From NCBI GenBank assembly GCA_030761205.1, contig JAULJL010000005.1, forward strand, positions 12,193,501 to 12,257,500: 64,000 nt of DNA, in the 5' to 3' direction. A program made the position numbers and the translations under genes. Below the pieces are notes generated by a model that was not told where the DNA came from, made no database searches, and saw only the letters and a list, made by a program, of their open reading frames with translations. Source of the DNA: Fremontodendron californicum. Its lineage: Eukaryota > Streptophyta > Magnoliopsida > Malvales > Malvaceae. Positions 1 through 10,077 of the stretch are shown here, piece by piece. Each line of letters begins with the position of its first letter. The first letter of the stretch is position 1.

Positions 1-689
1 TTTCAAAAACTAAAACTTTTTTTCTCCAAAATCAATTTTCAAGTTTAAACATCCCAGCCAATCTTGACGCTTGTTAAAATACCTTGATATGGAAACTAAA
101 AGAAAGTTGAATTTGTTTGCTTCTCAATGAATTCATGATTTATAAAATCTATTCCATTTGTGAGCCTAGAAGGGACATACATTTTTGTTTTAAAGTTTTC
201 CTAGAAAAACCAAAATCATGTTGTACCAAGCCTTGTCAATTCAAGTTGAAAAACCCAAAATTGACACTTAGGAAAATTTCTAACATTGATCATCAGTCTT
301 CAAAAGATTTGTACATTACACACTGTGGGGTTAAAATTTTTGACTCAAAAGTTTTCATTAAATAAGCAAAATTGTTTCAAAAAGGAAAATAAAAATATTT
401 TTGAAATACCCATTTTTGATGTTAACATGAGATAAGGGTTTTTCTAACTCAAAGGTGTGGAACTATTAGGGTTAACCTTGACTTTCAAATATGAGAAGAA
501 GAAATAGAACTCGACAAGTAGACTTCTGTCAATAAGAGTTTGAAAACTGTTGGGGAAAAGAGAATAGCCAAAGATTGAAAAATGAATTGAAGATATACTC
601 TGATTTGAATAGGCAAAATGAATTGGAAAGGCTAAGCCAAAATCTAGAAAAATAATCAGGGGCATTTGCATCACTCATGAGCATTCATC

Positions 690-1032
690 TATTTATTAAG
701 CTTTGCATCTGCACCGTGTCAGCAAACATTTGCATAATTCATGAGTATTTTTATTTGCACTATTCCATGAGCATCTGCATTCTATCTTTACAAGTACATC
801 CTTCATAGATATTTGCATTCGCATCATCTCAAGCAAGTGCATCATTTCTAAGATCATTGCATCTTCATTGTAGCTGCAATTACACCATTCATGAACCACT
901 TACATGAACATGATTCGTAGGGACATCTACATCTATGTTTAGAAGCATTTGCATCGATCCAAGATATCCATATTATTTCAAGAAGGATTTGCATCAATCC
1001 AAGATATTTGCATTTACACCATGAAGCATTTG
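690..1032. repeat. Degenerate TTTGCATC-type minisatellite
   Basis: Short units built on TTGCATC(A/T), ATGAGCAT and TCATTTC recur many times. The same kind of array, longer, sits at 55005-55900 in the equivalent position of another element, so the array belongs to the 3' internal region of this retrotransposon family. Confidence 0.7.
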
Positions 1033-1059
1033 CATCCTCTCTCAAATCCTTCAGGTTAA

Positions 1060-1560
1060 TTTCTAGGTCATTTCAATTTCTGGTTTCATCCAGATCTTTT
1101 CAATTTTCTGGTTTCACCCATGCTTTTTTATTCTCTGGTTTCATCCAAATCTTTTTTAAATTTCTGGTTTCACCCATGTTTTTCAAATTTCTGGTTCCAT
1201 CCAGATCATTTTCAAATTTCTGGTTTCACCCATGCCTTTAATCTCTGGTTTCATCCAAATCTTTTTCAAATTTCTGGTTTCACCCATGCTTTTTAATTTC
1301 TGGTTCCATCCGGATCATTTTCAAATTTTTGGTTTCACCCATGCTTTTCAATTTCTAGTTCCATCCAGATCATTTTCAAATTTTTGGGTTTCACCTATGC
1401 CTTTAATCTCTGGTTTCATCCAAATCTTTTTCAAATTTTTGGTTTCACCCATGCTTTTCAATTTCTGTTCCATCCAGATCATTTTCAAATTTTTGGTTTC
1501 ACCCATGCCTTTAATCTTTGGTTTCATCCAGATCTTTTTCAATTTTCGATTTCATCCATG
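1060..1560. repeat. TTTCTGGTTTCACCCATGC minisatellite
   Basis: About 500 bp of tandem units alternate GGTTTCACCCATGCTTTT with GGTT(T/C)CATCCAGATC and TTTTCAAATTTCT. The unit is roughly 55 bp and occurs in related pairs. It gives long apparent ORFs in several frames, which are repeat translations. It is absent from the corresponding stretch of the copy at 54-56 kb. Confidence 0.8.
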
Positions 1561-1564
1561 TGGG

Positions 1565-1735
1565 AAAGGCCTTCGGGCACCATTTTTAAGACCTTCGGGC
1601 ATATTTTTTCAAATCACGGGTAAGGCCTTCGGGCACCATTTTTAAGACCTTCAGGCATAATTTTTCAAATCACGGGTAAAGCCTCTGGGCACTATTTTTA
1701 AGACCTCCGGGCACTATTTTTAAGACCTTTCGACA
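1565..1735. repeat. CCTTCGGGCA short tandem repeat
   Basis: Units containing (G)CCTTCGGGCACCATTTTTAAGA and TTTTTCAAATCACGGGTAA recur about five times with drift, directly after the 1060-1560 minisatellite. Confidence 0.7.
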
Positions 1736-1969
1736 CAATTTTTTCTTTTGCAAATCGAACTCGTTTCCTTAAGATGGGTCGAGCCGTGATTAGTCAGAAA
1801 TTCAATTTAAGGACAAAATCTTCAATTTACAGTTTTTTAAAAAAAATGATGAAAAAGAAAAAAATGAAAAAAGAAAACTCCCTTTCTCTTCTCTTCACAT
1901 GGATTTCACTAACCGGACAAAATTAGTGTTTGTTTGTCTTTGCCTGATTCCTGATTCTCACCAATAACC

Positions 1970-1982
1970 AAAGAGGGGCAGC
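1970..1982 (+). other. Polypurine tract of the upstream element
   Basis: AAAGAGGGGCAGC immediately precedes the LTR terminus TGTAGACATC. This is the expected position and composition for the plus-strand primer of an LTR retrotransposon. Confidence 0.7.
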
Positions 1983-3515
1983 TGTAGACATCTAATTTTG
2001 TCCGAACCCTTAAATCAGGTACGTTTTCTTCCTAAATTGATGTTTCAGAATGCTAAAAGGCTTTTCTCATTTGCAGGTGGTACTCCGAGACTTAGTCTAA
2101 GAAAGCAGACAAAAAAAAAGTTAAACTTGAAAAAGTCAACCCCAAAAAAGTCAACCCTAGAAAAGTCAACCCTAAAAATGTCAACTACTGAAAAGTCAAC
2201 CCACTTTCAAAATCAAGGTTTGAGGTTCAATTGAAAAACGGTGAAAGAATTTTGATAATCCGAGGTTTACATTGAAAGATATGCAGATCGAAAGTTGGGT
2301 TATGGAATCTTAGTAGAAAAGAAACCCTTGTTCGGGAAATTTAGGGAAAAGTGCTTAAACAATCAAATTGGTCGGAATTGAAGGTTCCAAATGAAAGATA
2401 AGTATTGACTACGGGTAATGGAGAAGACACTTGGAAGAAAAACTGATAGAAAAGTCAATTCGAAAGAAAACCGAGAATTAGGGTTTTTTTGTGGATTTCG
2501 GTGAAATTTGGAAGAATTACAGAAATGGCCTGATTCGGTAGATCTAAAGCCCTTAATTGATGAGAAATGATTAAACAAGGATAGCCCAAGGCTCAGTTTG
2601 AAGAAAATCTGAAAATCAAACTTGTTTTGAGCAAAACCGGTTTCGGAGGCAAAAGAGCAAGATTGGAAAATATGGGAAAAATAGAAAATGAACTCCAAAA
2701 ATTATGAAAATTTGCAAATCTCATTTTTAAATTATTTGGAAGAGATTGGCGAAAGAAAATCTTGATTCAGAGTTCGTTTGCAAAATGGCCAAATCCCGGG
2801 TCCCCTATGTAGTAATTCAAGTAGATAAATCTCGAAAAAAATAGCAAATGAGCTCCAAAAATTATGAAAACATCCAAATCACATTATTTGGAAAATATTG
2901 TTGAAGAAAAATATGGATTCGGAGCTCGTTTAAAAAATGGTAAAGTTCGGGTGCATAAAAGGGGTAATTTTGGAAATAAATTCGAAATAAATAGGAAATG
3001 GACTCAGACAATTTTGAAAACTTCCAGAATTCAATTTTTTTATTATTTTGGAAATATTAAAAAAATAAAATTTGAATTTGGAGTCCGTTTGCTATTTATC
3101 TAGGTTGGGGGGGCAAAAAGGTTATTTCATCGAAGAAACGAAAAAGGGCAAATTTATAATTGAGAAAAATATGAAAGAAGAAGGAATTGCTGGGATTGTT
3201 CTTCCCTTGGTCAGCCAGCATAGAGGAGAAGAAGGAAGCTTGAACAATTTAATTCCCTAGTCACAATCAAGCCACATGCTACCACTAACACCTTGCAAAT
3301 GGTCCCCCCTTCATCCAATGGCTTAGGTGCCTTGTAGGAAAGTTGAATGCACCATCCAATGGACAAGTTTAAATGCCAAGATGACATTTTTATTTGTCAT
3401 GAAAGAACCCTCATCTAATGGCCAAGAATGGAAGAAAAAAGATGAGTACAATTCATCCAAAGGTGAGCATTCATTCGGTCAAGCAAGGGAGTGCATGGGA
3501 TTGTCTCTTTTCATA
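1983..3515 (+). mobile_element. Truncated 3' LTR, Ogre/Tat-type
   Basis: It starts with TGTAGACATCTAATTTTGTC and is clearly homologous to the LTR that starts at 56013 (AAAAGTCAACCC repeats, then GAGCTCCAAAAATTATGAAA blocks). Similarity stops near 3515, where the 56-kb copy continues with its own LTR sequence. The 3' two thirds of the LTR are therefore missing here. The truncation joins non-LTR sequence that recurs at 25.1 kb. Confidence 0.8.
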
Positions 3516-3810
3516 CAAATTTTATTGCGTTTACCTAAAAATCTTAACTTTTCTTAATAATACAAATTAATCTCACCATTTATTTCAAAACTTGTAAGCA
3601 TAACGGAGCATATTAGAATTGGCAATAAAAGAAGAGAAAATTAGGTATATGGAAAATATGAAACCATCTTGGTTTTAGTTTTTGTTAATATTTTAGAAGA
3701 AAAATAAGGCATCTATATATTTGACCATTGGCTTCCAATTGTTAATTACACTTGGTATCCTTATTGCCAATGTGCTAAGATTGAAGGTGGTCCGGGTTGG
3801 CGCCTGAGTT
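3516..3810. other. Non-coding spacer, related to 25.1 kb
   Basis: No gene is seen. The stretch around 3527-3605 (TTTACCTAAAAATC, CATTTATTTCAAAACTTGTAAGCATAA) recurs at about 25107-25185, so this is probably a fragment of the local duplicated host DNA. Confidence 0.6.
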
Positions 3811-3818
3811 TGGGTGGT

Positions 3819-4238
3819 AAGGGTGTAATCAAGTCGAGCTGAGTTCAAGCTGTAAGAAGCTCGAGCTCGACTTGAAATTCGAGGCTCGAAGCTAGCTCGA
3901 ATTCGACGAGTTTCACTTTTAAAGCTCGATCTTTATTCGAGATAAAAAATCGAACTGCTCGAACTCGGTCGATTAGGTTTGTTTACCTTGTAAAAATGAG
4001 CTCGATTCCTATGCTCGACTTCAAACTCGATTATTTGTGCTCGAGCTTGAATTCGAATTGAGGTTTTTCAATACTAATTAAAATAAATAAATAAATAAAT
4101 ATATATATATATTAAAAATAAATATATATATATATATTAAAAATAAATGTATATATATATATTAAAAATAAAAAAGCTCGATTAGGCTTGCGAGTTACTC
4201 GAGTCAAGTATTAGGATACTCGAATTCGGCTTGCTCGA
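3819..4238 (+). mobile_element. CTCGAGCTCGA-rich MITE, left part
   Basis: The left end reads AAGGGTGTAATCAAGTCGAG and the right end, at 14316, is the approximate reverse complement of it (ATCTCGTTTACGCCCC). Flanks TGGGTGGT (3811-3818) and TAGGTGGT (14317-14324) look like an 8-bp target duplication with one change, as expected for hAT-type elements. The interior is made of GAGCTCGA-like words plus an AT microsatellite. The element was split by the Athila-type insertion. Confidence 0.65.
4080..4172. repeat. (AT)n / TTAAAAATAAAT microsatellite
   Basis: About three units of (AT)n followed by TTAAAAATAAAT, lying inside the CTCGAGCTCGA-rich MITE. Confidence 0.85.
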
Positions 4239-4884
4239 TGATAACTCGTATAATTATATAGTTCTTAGTTATGTTTTATTATTGTTTTGTGTCAAATACG
4301 AGTTATTATTGCTTAGTCTACTTGTGTTTATGATCTTTTATATTTTTATGTAATTTGGTGTTTTTCATGAGTTTCTTTGAGTAATTTCAGATTACTAGAA
4401 TTAAGGGCAAATCCAGTTCAGTTCCAGTTCCGACACCGTTTTCCATATCAGCTATATCTCGAGTTTCACTGAAGCAATAAGGCTGCAATTTGTAGCCGTG
4501 CAAAGCTAAGAGGCATATCTATCTTTTTCATGTTTTACACTTCTTGAAACGGAGTCGTTTTCCCTACCGAAATCGACCATCAAGTTGGCTGATGCGCAAT
4601 GACGTCTGTGCTGCCTGTTTTGATATTTTGACCATATCTTCCGATCCACATGAGCAAATGATCTGATTCCAACGGCTATGGATCCGTAACGGATAGGGGC
4701 ATATTTTTCTAGAAGACCATTTGATCAGATCGAGCCTCCAACATTGACAAAATCGACCATCAAGCTGGCTGATCAGAATTGTCATACAACATGACGAAAA
4801 TTGTTAGAAAAATGCACCCACCTATTATACCTACCTTTGAAATTTATAAAGCTTGTCTCTTGTCATTTAGCTCTCCAAAATGTG

Positions 4885-4892
4885 TATAAATA
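4885..4892 (+). promoter_or_regulatory. LTR TATA box
   Basis: TATAAATA in the context TGTGTATAAATAGAGGGCC, a strong plant TATA element. A transcript start about 30 bp downstream is expected. The same site is at about 13362 in the 3' LTR. Confidence 0.7.
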
Positions 4893-4949
4893 GAGGGCCT
4901 TGGATGAGTATTGGGATACATTATACATTGGTAGGATATTAGCCATTGT

Positions 4950-4955
4950 AATAAA
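4950..4955 (+). terminator. Possible LTR polyadenylation signal
   Basis: AATAAA about 60 bp downstream of the TATA box. The copy in the 3' LTR (near 13427) could end the element's transcript. Confidence 0.4.
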
Positions 4956-5736
4956 ATTCTCTAAGTTTTCTTCTTTTTTCCTTTCTCTAGTTTTCTTTTT
5001 CTTTATTTACTTATGCTTCTTACATTTCTTTTCATTTTTAGTATGTGTTGCTAATCATATTGTTGAGGTGATGAGGTGAAGCTCTTGGTAAATACTAAGG
5101 TTAGTCTCTTAAACATGAGCTAAAATGAATCATCATTTATAAACACTAGTATAGATAATATTTTCTTTTGGTTTAAAATCATACTTGCAAAGTAGAGATC
5201 TTGATTCATTATTGACAATGAAAATGGCACAGTAAATGCTTGGTTTCATAACCTTGATTTGTTGTAGACATATACCTTGGCATAAGGAATTCTTGGACTC
5301 TTTTTATGAGTTTTGAGGACACCAAATGAACATAATATCATATGCTATGGACGTTGGACAATTTGGACTGAATTGCTAAACCTTCCGATTGGAATCTCCC
5401 TTATGTGTGAATTTCAATTGTGTAATAAAACAAGATTAATCTTAGCATAACACCAAGAGTGGATTCTCTAACCTCAACATCTTTTCTTATTGTTTTTATA
5501 TCTTGTTTAATTTCTTTTATTTTATTTTGTTTATTTTGTTCTCTAATATCTTGTTTATCTTGTTTTGTTGTTGATTCCCTAATATCTTGTTTACTTTATT
5601 TTTCTTATATATATTTATAAACTTATACTTAATAATAAGCTTCCCTGTGGTTCGACCTCGGACACCCGAGAATTTATTACTTGAAAATAACCTGCACTTG
5701 GGTTTACAACTCTTAATTGAGTCTCCATCAAGTTTT

Positions 5737-5754
5737 TGGCGCCGTTGCCGGGGA
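5737..5754 (+). other. Primer binding site (tRNA-Asp type)
   Basis: TGGCGCCGTTGCCGGGGA starts six bases after the LTR end. This is complementary to the 3' end of plant tRNA-Asp, the primer reported for Athila-lineage elements. Confidence 0.85.
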
Positions 5755-5796
5755 AGCAATACTAAGTATATAAGTTTATAAGTATATTTATTTTTA

Positions 5797-5902
5797 TTGG
5801 CTGGTTATACCGCCTAATTTGTATATTAACTTTGTTTTATTGGCTGGTTATACCGCCTAATTTTGTATATATATTTTTTGGCTGGTTATACCGCCTAATT
5901 TT
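5797..5902 (+). repeat. Leader repeat TTGGCTGGTTATACCGCC
   Basis: Three copies of TTGGCTGGTTATACCGCC start at 5797, 5840 and 5878 (spacing 43 and 38) in the leader between PBS and gag. The word GTATATTAACTTTGTTTTAT also occurs twice (5821 and about 5929). Confidence 0.9.
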
Positions 5903-5947
5903 CTATATATTTATATTTATATTTATATTGTATATTAACTTTGTTTT

Positions 5948-8900
5948 ATGCTTGATTGGCGACGTGATTTTAGATCTCGTCGTTTAGTTAGATTTTATTG
6001 TGAAACTTTTTCAGGTAATCTTTCTAATACAACTCCTACCATGGCTGACAATGAAAGTGTTCATGCTGAAGATGAGAACAGACAAGTACGCACCATGCGT
6101 GACTACTTGCAACCAACTCGAAGCTCATCACCCTCTTGTTTTATTTTTCCTCTCAATGCAAACAACTTTCGTTTTAAACCAGGTATGATAGCTTTGCTTC
6201 CAAATTTCCATGGGTTAGAATCGGAAAGTGCTTACTCATTTCTAAAAGACTTCGAAGATGTATGTGTCACCTTTAATGACCAACAATGCACAAATGAAAT
6301 TGTCAAGCTAAAATTATTTCCTTTTTCTTTAAAAGATAAAGCAAAAATTTGGCTTCATAATTTAAAACCAAGGTCAATTGGCACATGGCAAGAATTACAA
6401 ACTGAGTTTCTAAAGAAATTTTTCCCAGCACATAAAACTACTGCTTTGAAAAGACAGATTCAAAATTTCAATCAAAATCAAAATGAAGCATTTTTTCAAT
6501 GCTGGGAGCGTTTTAAAGATTTGTTAAGTTCTTGTCCACATCATGGTTTTGAAAAATGGCGTCTTATTAGTTTCTTTTATGAAAGTTTAACTCCCGAAAC
6601 TAAACAATTTGTTGAAACAATGTGTAACGGTGAGTTTCTAGAAAAAGAACCTGAAGAAGCCTTTGACTACCTAGACCATTTGGCAGATAACTCTCAAGCC
6701 TGGCACACAGATAATTCCTCTGAAAGTTCCAATAGATCTAATCTTGTTTCTAACAGAGGTAAATATCATTTTAGTCAAGAAGATGAGATAAAAGCTAAAG
6801 TAGCTAATTTGGCTAGAAAGATTGAAGCCATGGAACTTAGAGAAGTAAAAACGGTTAAAAATGAAGAAAGTTGTGGAATTTGTGAAATCATGGGACACCC
6901 CACTTCTGAATGTGCAAACATTCCCATTCTTAAAGAAGTGTTGCATGATCAAGTAAATTCCATAAACACATTTAAAAAGCCTTTTCCTTCTCCTTACTCT
7001 GAAACGTATAACCCTGAATGGAGAAATCATCCCAACTTCAGTTGGCGGAATAATAATCATGTTCAGGTACCACAATCTCAAAAGTCGGGCAACACTTTTT
7101 CCTATCAACCTTCACGTGTACAAACCTTGGAAGAGACATTGCAAGCATTCATGCAAACACAAGCAAATGTGAATAACCAAACTTCACAGGACATCAATGA
7201 GATCAAAAACACCTTGTCCACATTGACAGCTTCATTACGCACTCAAGAAAAAGGTAAGTTTCCTGCTCAACCTCAGCCTAACCCTTCTACTCAATGTCTT
7301 GTTTCTTGCTCCAATGAAACTCAACAGGAAAATGCCAGTTCTATCACAACTCTTCGAAGTGGAAAGGCAATTGACAAAAACATTCCATCAAAAGACCAAG
7401 ATCCTCCTTCCCCTCCGAAAAGTAATGGTAAGGATGATGGTAAGTCTGAACTTCTTGAAAATTTGGACAAAGAAAAAGGTATGCATCCTGCTCCTTTTCC
7501 TCAAAGGTTGCAAACAATAAAGAATTTGAATCAAAATGCAGAAATTTATGAACTTTTCAAACAAGTTAAGATTAACATTCCTTTATTGGATGCAATCAAA
7601 CAAGTTCCATCTTATGCTAAATTTTTGAAGGACATGTGCACAGTTGAAAGGAAACATAATGTACAAAAGAAAGCATTTCTGACGGAAAGTGTGAGCTCAA
7701 TCATTCAGCACCTTACTCCACCAAAATTCAAAGATCCTGGATGTCCAACAATCTCATGCATCATTGGAAACACTAGAATAGAACGTGCATTGCTTGATCT
7801 TGGTGCTAGTGTTAATCTTTTGCCTTTTTCTGTTTATCAACAGTTAGGTTTAGGTGAACTCAAGGAAACACCTGTTACACTTCAACTAGCTGATCGTTCT
7901 GTAAAAATTGCTCGAGGGATAGTTGAAGATGTTTTGGTTCAAATTGATAATTTTTACTTCCCTGTTGATTTTATTGTTTTGGACACACATCCTGTTTCAA
8001 ATCCAAATGTTCAAATTCCTGTTATATTAGGCCGTCCATTTCTTGCAACTTCTAATGCTCTGATAAATTGCAGGAATGGTATTGTTAACATTTCTTTTGG
8101 AAATATGACTTTAGAATTAAATGTGTTCAACACTTGCAAGCAACCTGGTGATGATTCAGAAGTACATGAAGTGGATTTCATTGAAGAACTTGTTCATGAA
8201 CATCTCACCACTACCACATTCCATGATCCTTTAGAAGCTTATTTAATTGAATGTGAGTTTGATAATGCTTCAGAAATTTCACACACTGATTCTTTGTTAA
8301 ATTCTTTTCAGGATAAGCATCGTTGGAAACAAAAGTTTGAGGAACTCCCATCACTCACAAATGTCACTGTACCATCAACTATTGAACCGTCCAAGCTGGA
8401 TTTAAAACCATTGCCATTCGAGCTAAAATATTCCTTTTTGGGAAAAATTCCTTCTCAATGGAGCCCCCAAGATAAAAGGAAGTTTCTGAATGAGGTAAAG
8501 AAGTTCTACTGGGATGACCCTTACTTGTTCAAATATTGTCCTGATCAAATTTTTCGAAGATGCATTCCCGACAATGAGGTAAGTAGTGTAATTAAGTTTT
8601 GTCATTCCGAGGCATGTGGTGGTCATTTTTCATCAAAAAAAACTGCTGCAAAAATTTTACAGTGTGGATTTTACTGGCCAACTTTATTCAAAGATGCATA
8701 TGAGAATTCTAAAATTCATAAAGAAAGAACTAAAGCCTTTCATGACAAGTTAATTTCAAGAAAAACATTTGATGTTGGGCAAAAAGTTCTACTTTATAAT
8801 TCTAGACTTCACATATTTCCTGGTAAGTTGAGATCAAGATGGACTGGCCCATTTATGGTTAAGCATGTGTATCATTATGGAGCAGTTGACATTGAGAATC

Positions 8901-9016
8901 CTAAAAATGGTAACGTATTCAAGGTAAATGGACAAAGACTCAAACTCTTTTTGGAAAATCATGTTACTCAAGAAGAGGTTGTTTTTCTTTCTGATCCTTG
9001 TTTTGAAAATAACTAG
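5948..9016 (+). CDS. Gag-protease-integrase remnant polyprotein, internally deleted (1022 aa)
   Basis: Retrotransposon polyprotein. Residues about 60-260 form the gag capsid-like region ([33 protein letters not shown]). A perfect CCHC zinc knuckle [14 protein letters not shown] lies near 309-322. A retropepsin-like protease follows, with [12 protein letters not shown] near 615-625 (the plant-typical DLGAS active site) and ILGRPFLAT near 695. After [11 protein letters not shown], where the reverse transcriptase should begin, the frame passes straight to an integrase zinc-binding stretch ([17 protein letters not shown], about 885). It then skips the catalytic core to the C-terminal GPF module ([11 protein letters not shown], about 958). 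RT, RNase H, the integrase core and the second zinc cysteine pair are missing, yet no stop or frameshift is present. Met32 (position 6041, MADNES) matches the usual gag start. The upstream 31 residues are a leader extension and the choice of start is uncertain. Confidence 0.9.
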   Translation: MLDWRRDFRSRRLVRFYCETFSGNLSNTTPTMADNESVHAEDENRQVRTMRDYLQPTRSSSPSCFIFPLNANNFRFKPGMIALLPNFHGLESESAYSFLKDFEDVCVTFNDQQCTNEIVKLKLFPFSLKDKAKIWLHNLKPRSIGTWQELQTEFLKKFFPAHKTTALKRQIQNFNQNQNEAFFQCWERFKDLLSSCPHHGFEKWRLISFFYESLTPETKQFVETMCNGEFLEKEPEEAFDYLDHLADNSQAWHTDNSSESSNRSNLVSNRGKYHFSQEDEIKAKVANLARKIEAMELREVKTVKNEESCGICEIMGHPTSECANIPILKEVLHDQVNSINTFKKPFPSPYSETYNPEWRNHPNFSWRNNNHVQVPQSQKSGNTFSYQPSRVQTLEETLQAFMQTQANVNNQTSQDINEIKNTLSTLTASLRTQEKGKFPAQPQPNPSTQCLVSCSNETQQENASSITTLRSGKAIDKNIPSKDQDPPSPPKSNGKDDGKSELLENLDKEKGMHPAPFPQRLQTIKNLNQNAEIYELFKQVKINIPLLDAIKQVPSYAKFLKDMCTVERKHNVQKKAFLTESVSSIIQHLTPPKFKDPGCPTISCIIGNTRIERALLDLGASVNLLPFSVYQQLGLGELKETPVTLQLADRSVKIARGIVEDVLVQIDNFYFPVDFIVLDTHPVSNPNVQIPVILGRPFLATSNALINCRNGIVNISFGNMTLELNVFNTCKQPGDDSEVHEVDFIEELVHEHLTTTTFHDPLEAYLIECEFDNASEISHTDSLLNSFQDKHRWKQKFEELPSLTNVTVPSTIEPSKLDLKPLPFELKYSFLGKIPSQWSPQDKRKFLNEVKKFYWDDPYLFKYCPDQIFRRCIPDNEVSSVIKFCHSEACGGHFSSKKTAAKILQCGFYWPTLFKDAYENSKIHKERTKAFHDKLISRKTFDVGQKVLLYNSRLHIFPGKLRSRWTGPFMVKHVYHYGAVDIENPKNGNVFKVNGQRLKLFLENHVTQEEVVFLSDPCFENN
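6015..6016 (+). promoter_or_regulatory. Possible splice donor upstream of the gag Met
   Basis: TTTTTCAG/GTAATC lies 26 bases upstream of the second Met of the gag frame. It could pair with the acceptors before the two downstream ORFs to give spliced subgenomic mRNAs. No transcript is available, so this is inference from motif only. Confidence 0.3.
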
Positions 9017-9178
9017 ATGTAAATATAATTTTTTTTAACCCCGGTTAAATGGCGGATAACGGTACTCCGTGATTATTTAAGTCGGTTCCATCAGCTACCC
9101 ACAAAACTGATATTGTATATAAATTTTTCTTTCTCTTTCAATTTCTCTTTCATTTTATTTTATTTCATTTTTTTTAGG
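9017..9178 (+). promoter_or_regulatory. Inter-ORF spacer with a strong splice acceptor
   Basis: A long pyrimidine run (about 9126-9175) ends in TTTTTTTTAG at 9176-9177, one base before the ATG of the next ORF. This matches a plant 3' splice site and would place the downstream ORF first in a spliced mRNA. Confidence 0.45.
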
Positions 9179-9715
9179 ATGGATGATATTCTCACAAGAT
9201 TGCAGAAACGATTTCCTCCTTTTCCTCGAAATATTTTACTAAAGCTTTACCAAGTTCGATTTGAAAGATTAAGATTGCTTATGCACAAAGGGATTCCTGA
9301 AGATATACGTTGGATAATTGAAGCCAAGGTACGTGAAGATGAATATCTTCCTGTTTTGCATTTACCAGGTACAGGTAGAAGCACTTATGCAAAGAAGCGA
9401 CGAGCAAAGCGCATGAGTTCAAATTGCCAAAAATGTGCACGATGGACGTGTAACGGTAAATGTCGTTCTATTGGGATTCCGTCCTCTAATCGAGATGATA
9501 AAATTGAATTCATTAAGGATGGACTGAGTAAGGAGAATTTGGGTAATATCCAACTTTCTCTTGAGACGCATCCTAGTGGAGACGTACAAAGAGAAATTCT
9601 TGATTTATGGCCGCAATTCCAAAGGGAATGGCAACATCTTGGGAATCTGATGTTAAAAGACCCTGTTTGCCAGCTTGTAAGAAAACTGGATGGGAAGCAT
9701 ATCCTCGACTCATAG
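9179..9715 (+). CDS. Basic C4 zinc-finger protein (178 aa), carlavirus NABP-like, in the env position
   Basis: ORF from the Met directly after a splice-acceptor-like tract. Residues 1-65 are amphipathic and basic. A basic block GRSTYAKKRRAKR (66-78) is followed by four cysteines, CQKCARWTCNGKC (83-95, C-x2-C-x4-C-x3-C), and then by DDKIEFIKDGLSKEN. As I recall them, carlavirus cysteine-rich nucleic-acid-binding proteins, which act as silencing suppressors, have the same order: a GRS-Y-A basic block, a C4 cluster, then a short helix containing an F-I-x-x-G motif. The cysteine spacing here is shorter than I remember for that family. The C-terminal 60 residues (LDLWPQFQREW) match nothing I know. 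It sits between the integrase remnant and LOG, where Athila elements carry an env-like gene. It could instead be a lineage-specific retroelement protein. That it is a real ORF is fairly sure; the viral link is a hypothesis. Confidence 0.7.
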   Translation: MDDILTRLQKRFPPFPRNILLKLYQVRFERLRLLMHKGIPEDIRWIIEAKVREDEYLPVLHLPGTGRSTYAKKRRAKRMSSNCQKCARWTCNGKCRSIGIPSSNRDDKIEFIKDGLSKENLGNIQLSLETHPSGDVQREILDLWPQFQREWQHLGNLMLKDPVCQLVRKLDGKHILDS

Positions 9716-10059
9716 AAGGCGTTTAAGCCGTTTCTGGACGTAAAACCAGAGGAAGATGTGAGCCACAATCACAACTACAATAAATGACTTCTCAGCTTTT
9801 GGTTTGATTTGCAATAACTTCATTTCGGTTTAATTTACGTGTTGTTCGATTTGTGTAATTATTCTCGATTTTTTTTGCATTGGTCTTTTACGGTTGATTT
9901 TTCTTCTCTTTTTGATTTTTTTCCTGAAATCACGCAAAAATCTTTTGTTAGGTTAACATTTTCTTCTGACAGGTCAAATACACTTTCGGCGACATTATTA
10001 CTCTTGTCTGATTCACTACTCAGTCCTCTATATATTACACCATGTACTCATTCTCTTTC
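9716..10059 (+). other. Spacer between the C4 ORF and the LOG-like ORF
   Basis: No gene is seen. The spacer is pyrimidine-rich (TTTTTTGCATTGG, TTTCTTCTCTTTT) and ends in a splice-acceptor-like tract TTCTCTTTCAG. Confidence 0.6.
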
Positions 10060-10061
10060 AG
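10060..10061 (+). promoter_or_regulatory. Possible splice acceptor upstream of the LOG ORF
   Basis: TCATTCTCTTTCAG/GCACTCG ends 16 bases before the ATG at 10078. Its position favours that ATG as the translated start, because an mRNA spliced here would not contain the upstream in-frame ATG at 10042. Confidence 0.4.
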
Positions 10062-10077
10062 GCACTCGAAAAAAAAA

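Larger units (their letters stand above)
1..1982 (+). mobile_element. 3' internal region of a long-LTR Ty3/gypsy (Ogre/Tat-type) element
   Basis: This stretch lies directly upstream of an LTR start and resembles 54345-56012, which lies upstream of a second LTR of the same family, so both are 3' untranslated internal regions. It holds no convincing gene. It contains GCAT-rich degenerate repeats (about 690-1030), a TTTC-rich minisatellite (1060-1560) and a short repeat with CCTTCGGGCA (1565-1740). The element begins left of the window, so its gag and pol are not visible. Short ORFs here are repeat translations. Confidence 0.75.
4239..5730 (+). repeat. 5' LTR of the Athila-type element
   Basis: Direct repeat of 12716-14208. 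It begins with TG and ends with CA next to the PBS. It contains a TATA box at 4885-4892 and AATAAA at 4950-4955. A GC-richer CACCCGAG stretch lies near its 3' end. Differences from the 3' LTR lie mainly around 4439-4700 (six substitutions and one indel) with one more near 5577. Confidence 0.95.

Noticed and set aside
5737..5754. tRNA gene fragment
   Set aside because: Only the 18-nt complement to a tRNA 3' end is present, which is the primer binding site.
6671..7108. 145-aa minus-strand ORF
   Set aside because: It lies inside the gag coding region on the opposite strand and shows no domain.
9385..9768. 127-aa minus-strand ORF
   Set aside because: Antisense shadow of the C4 ORF, with no independent signal.
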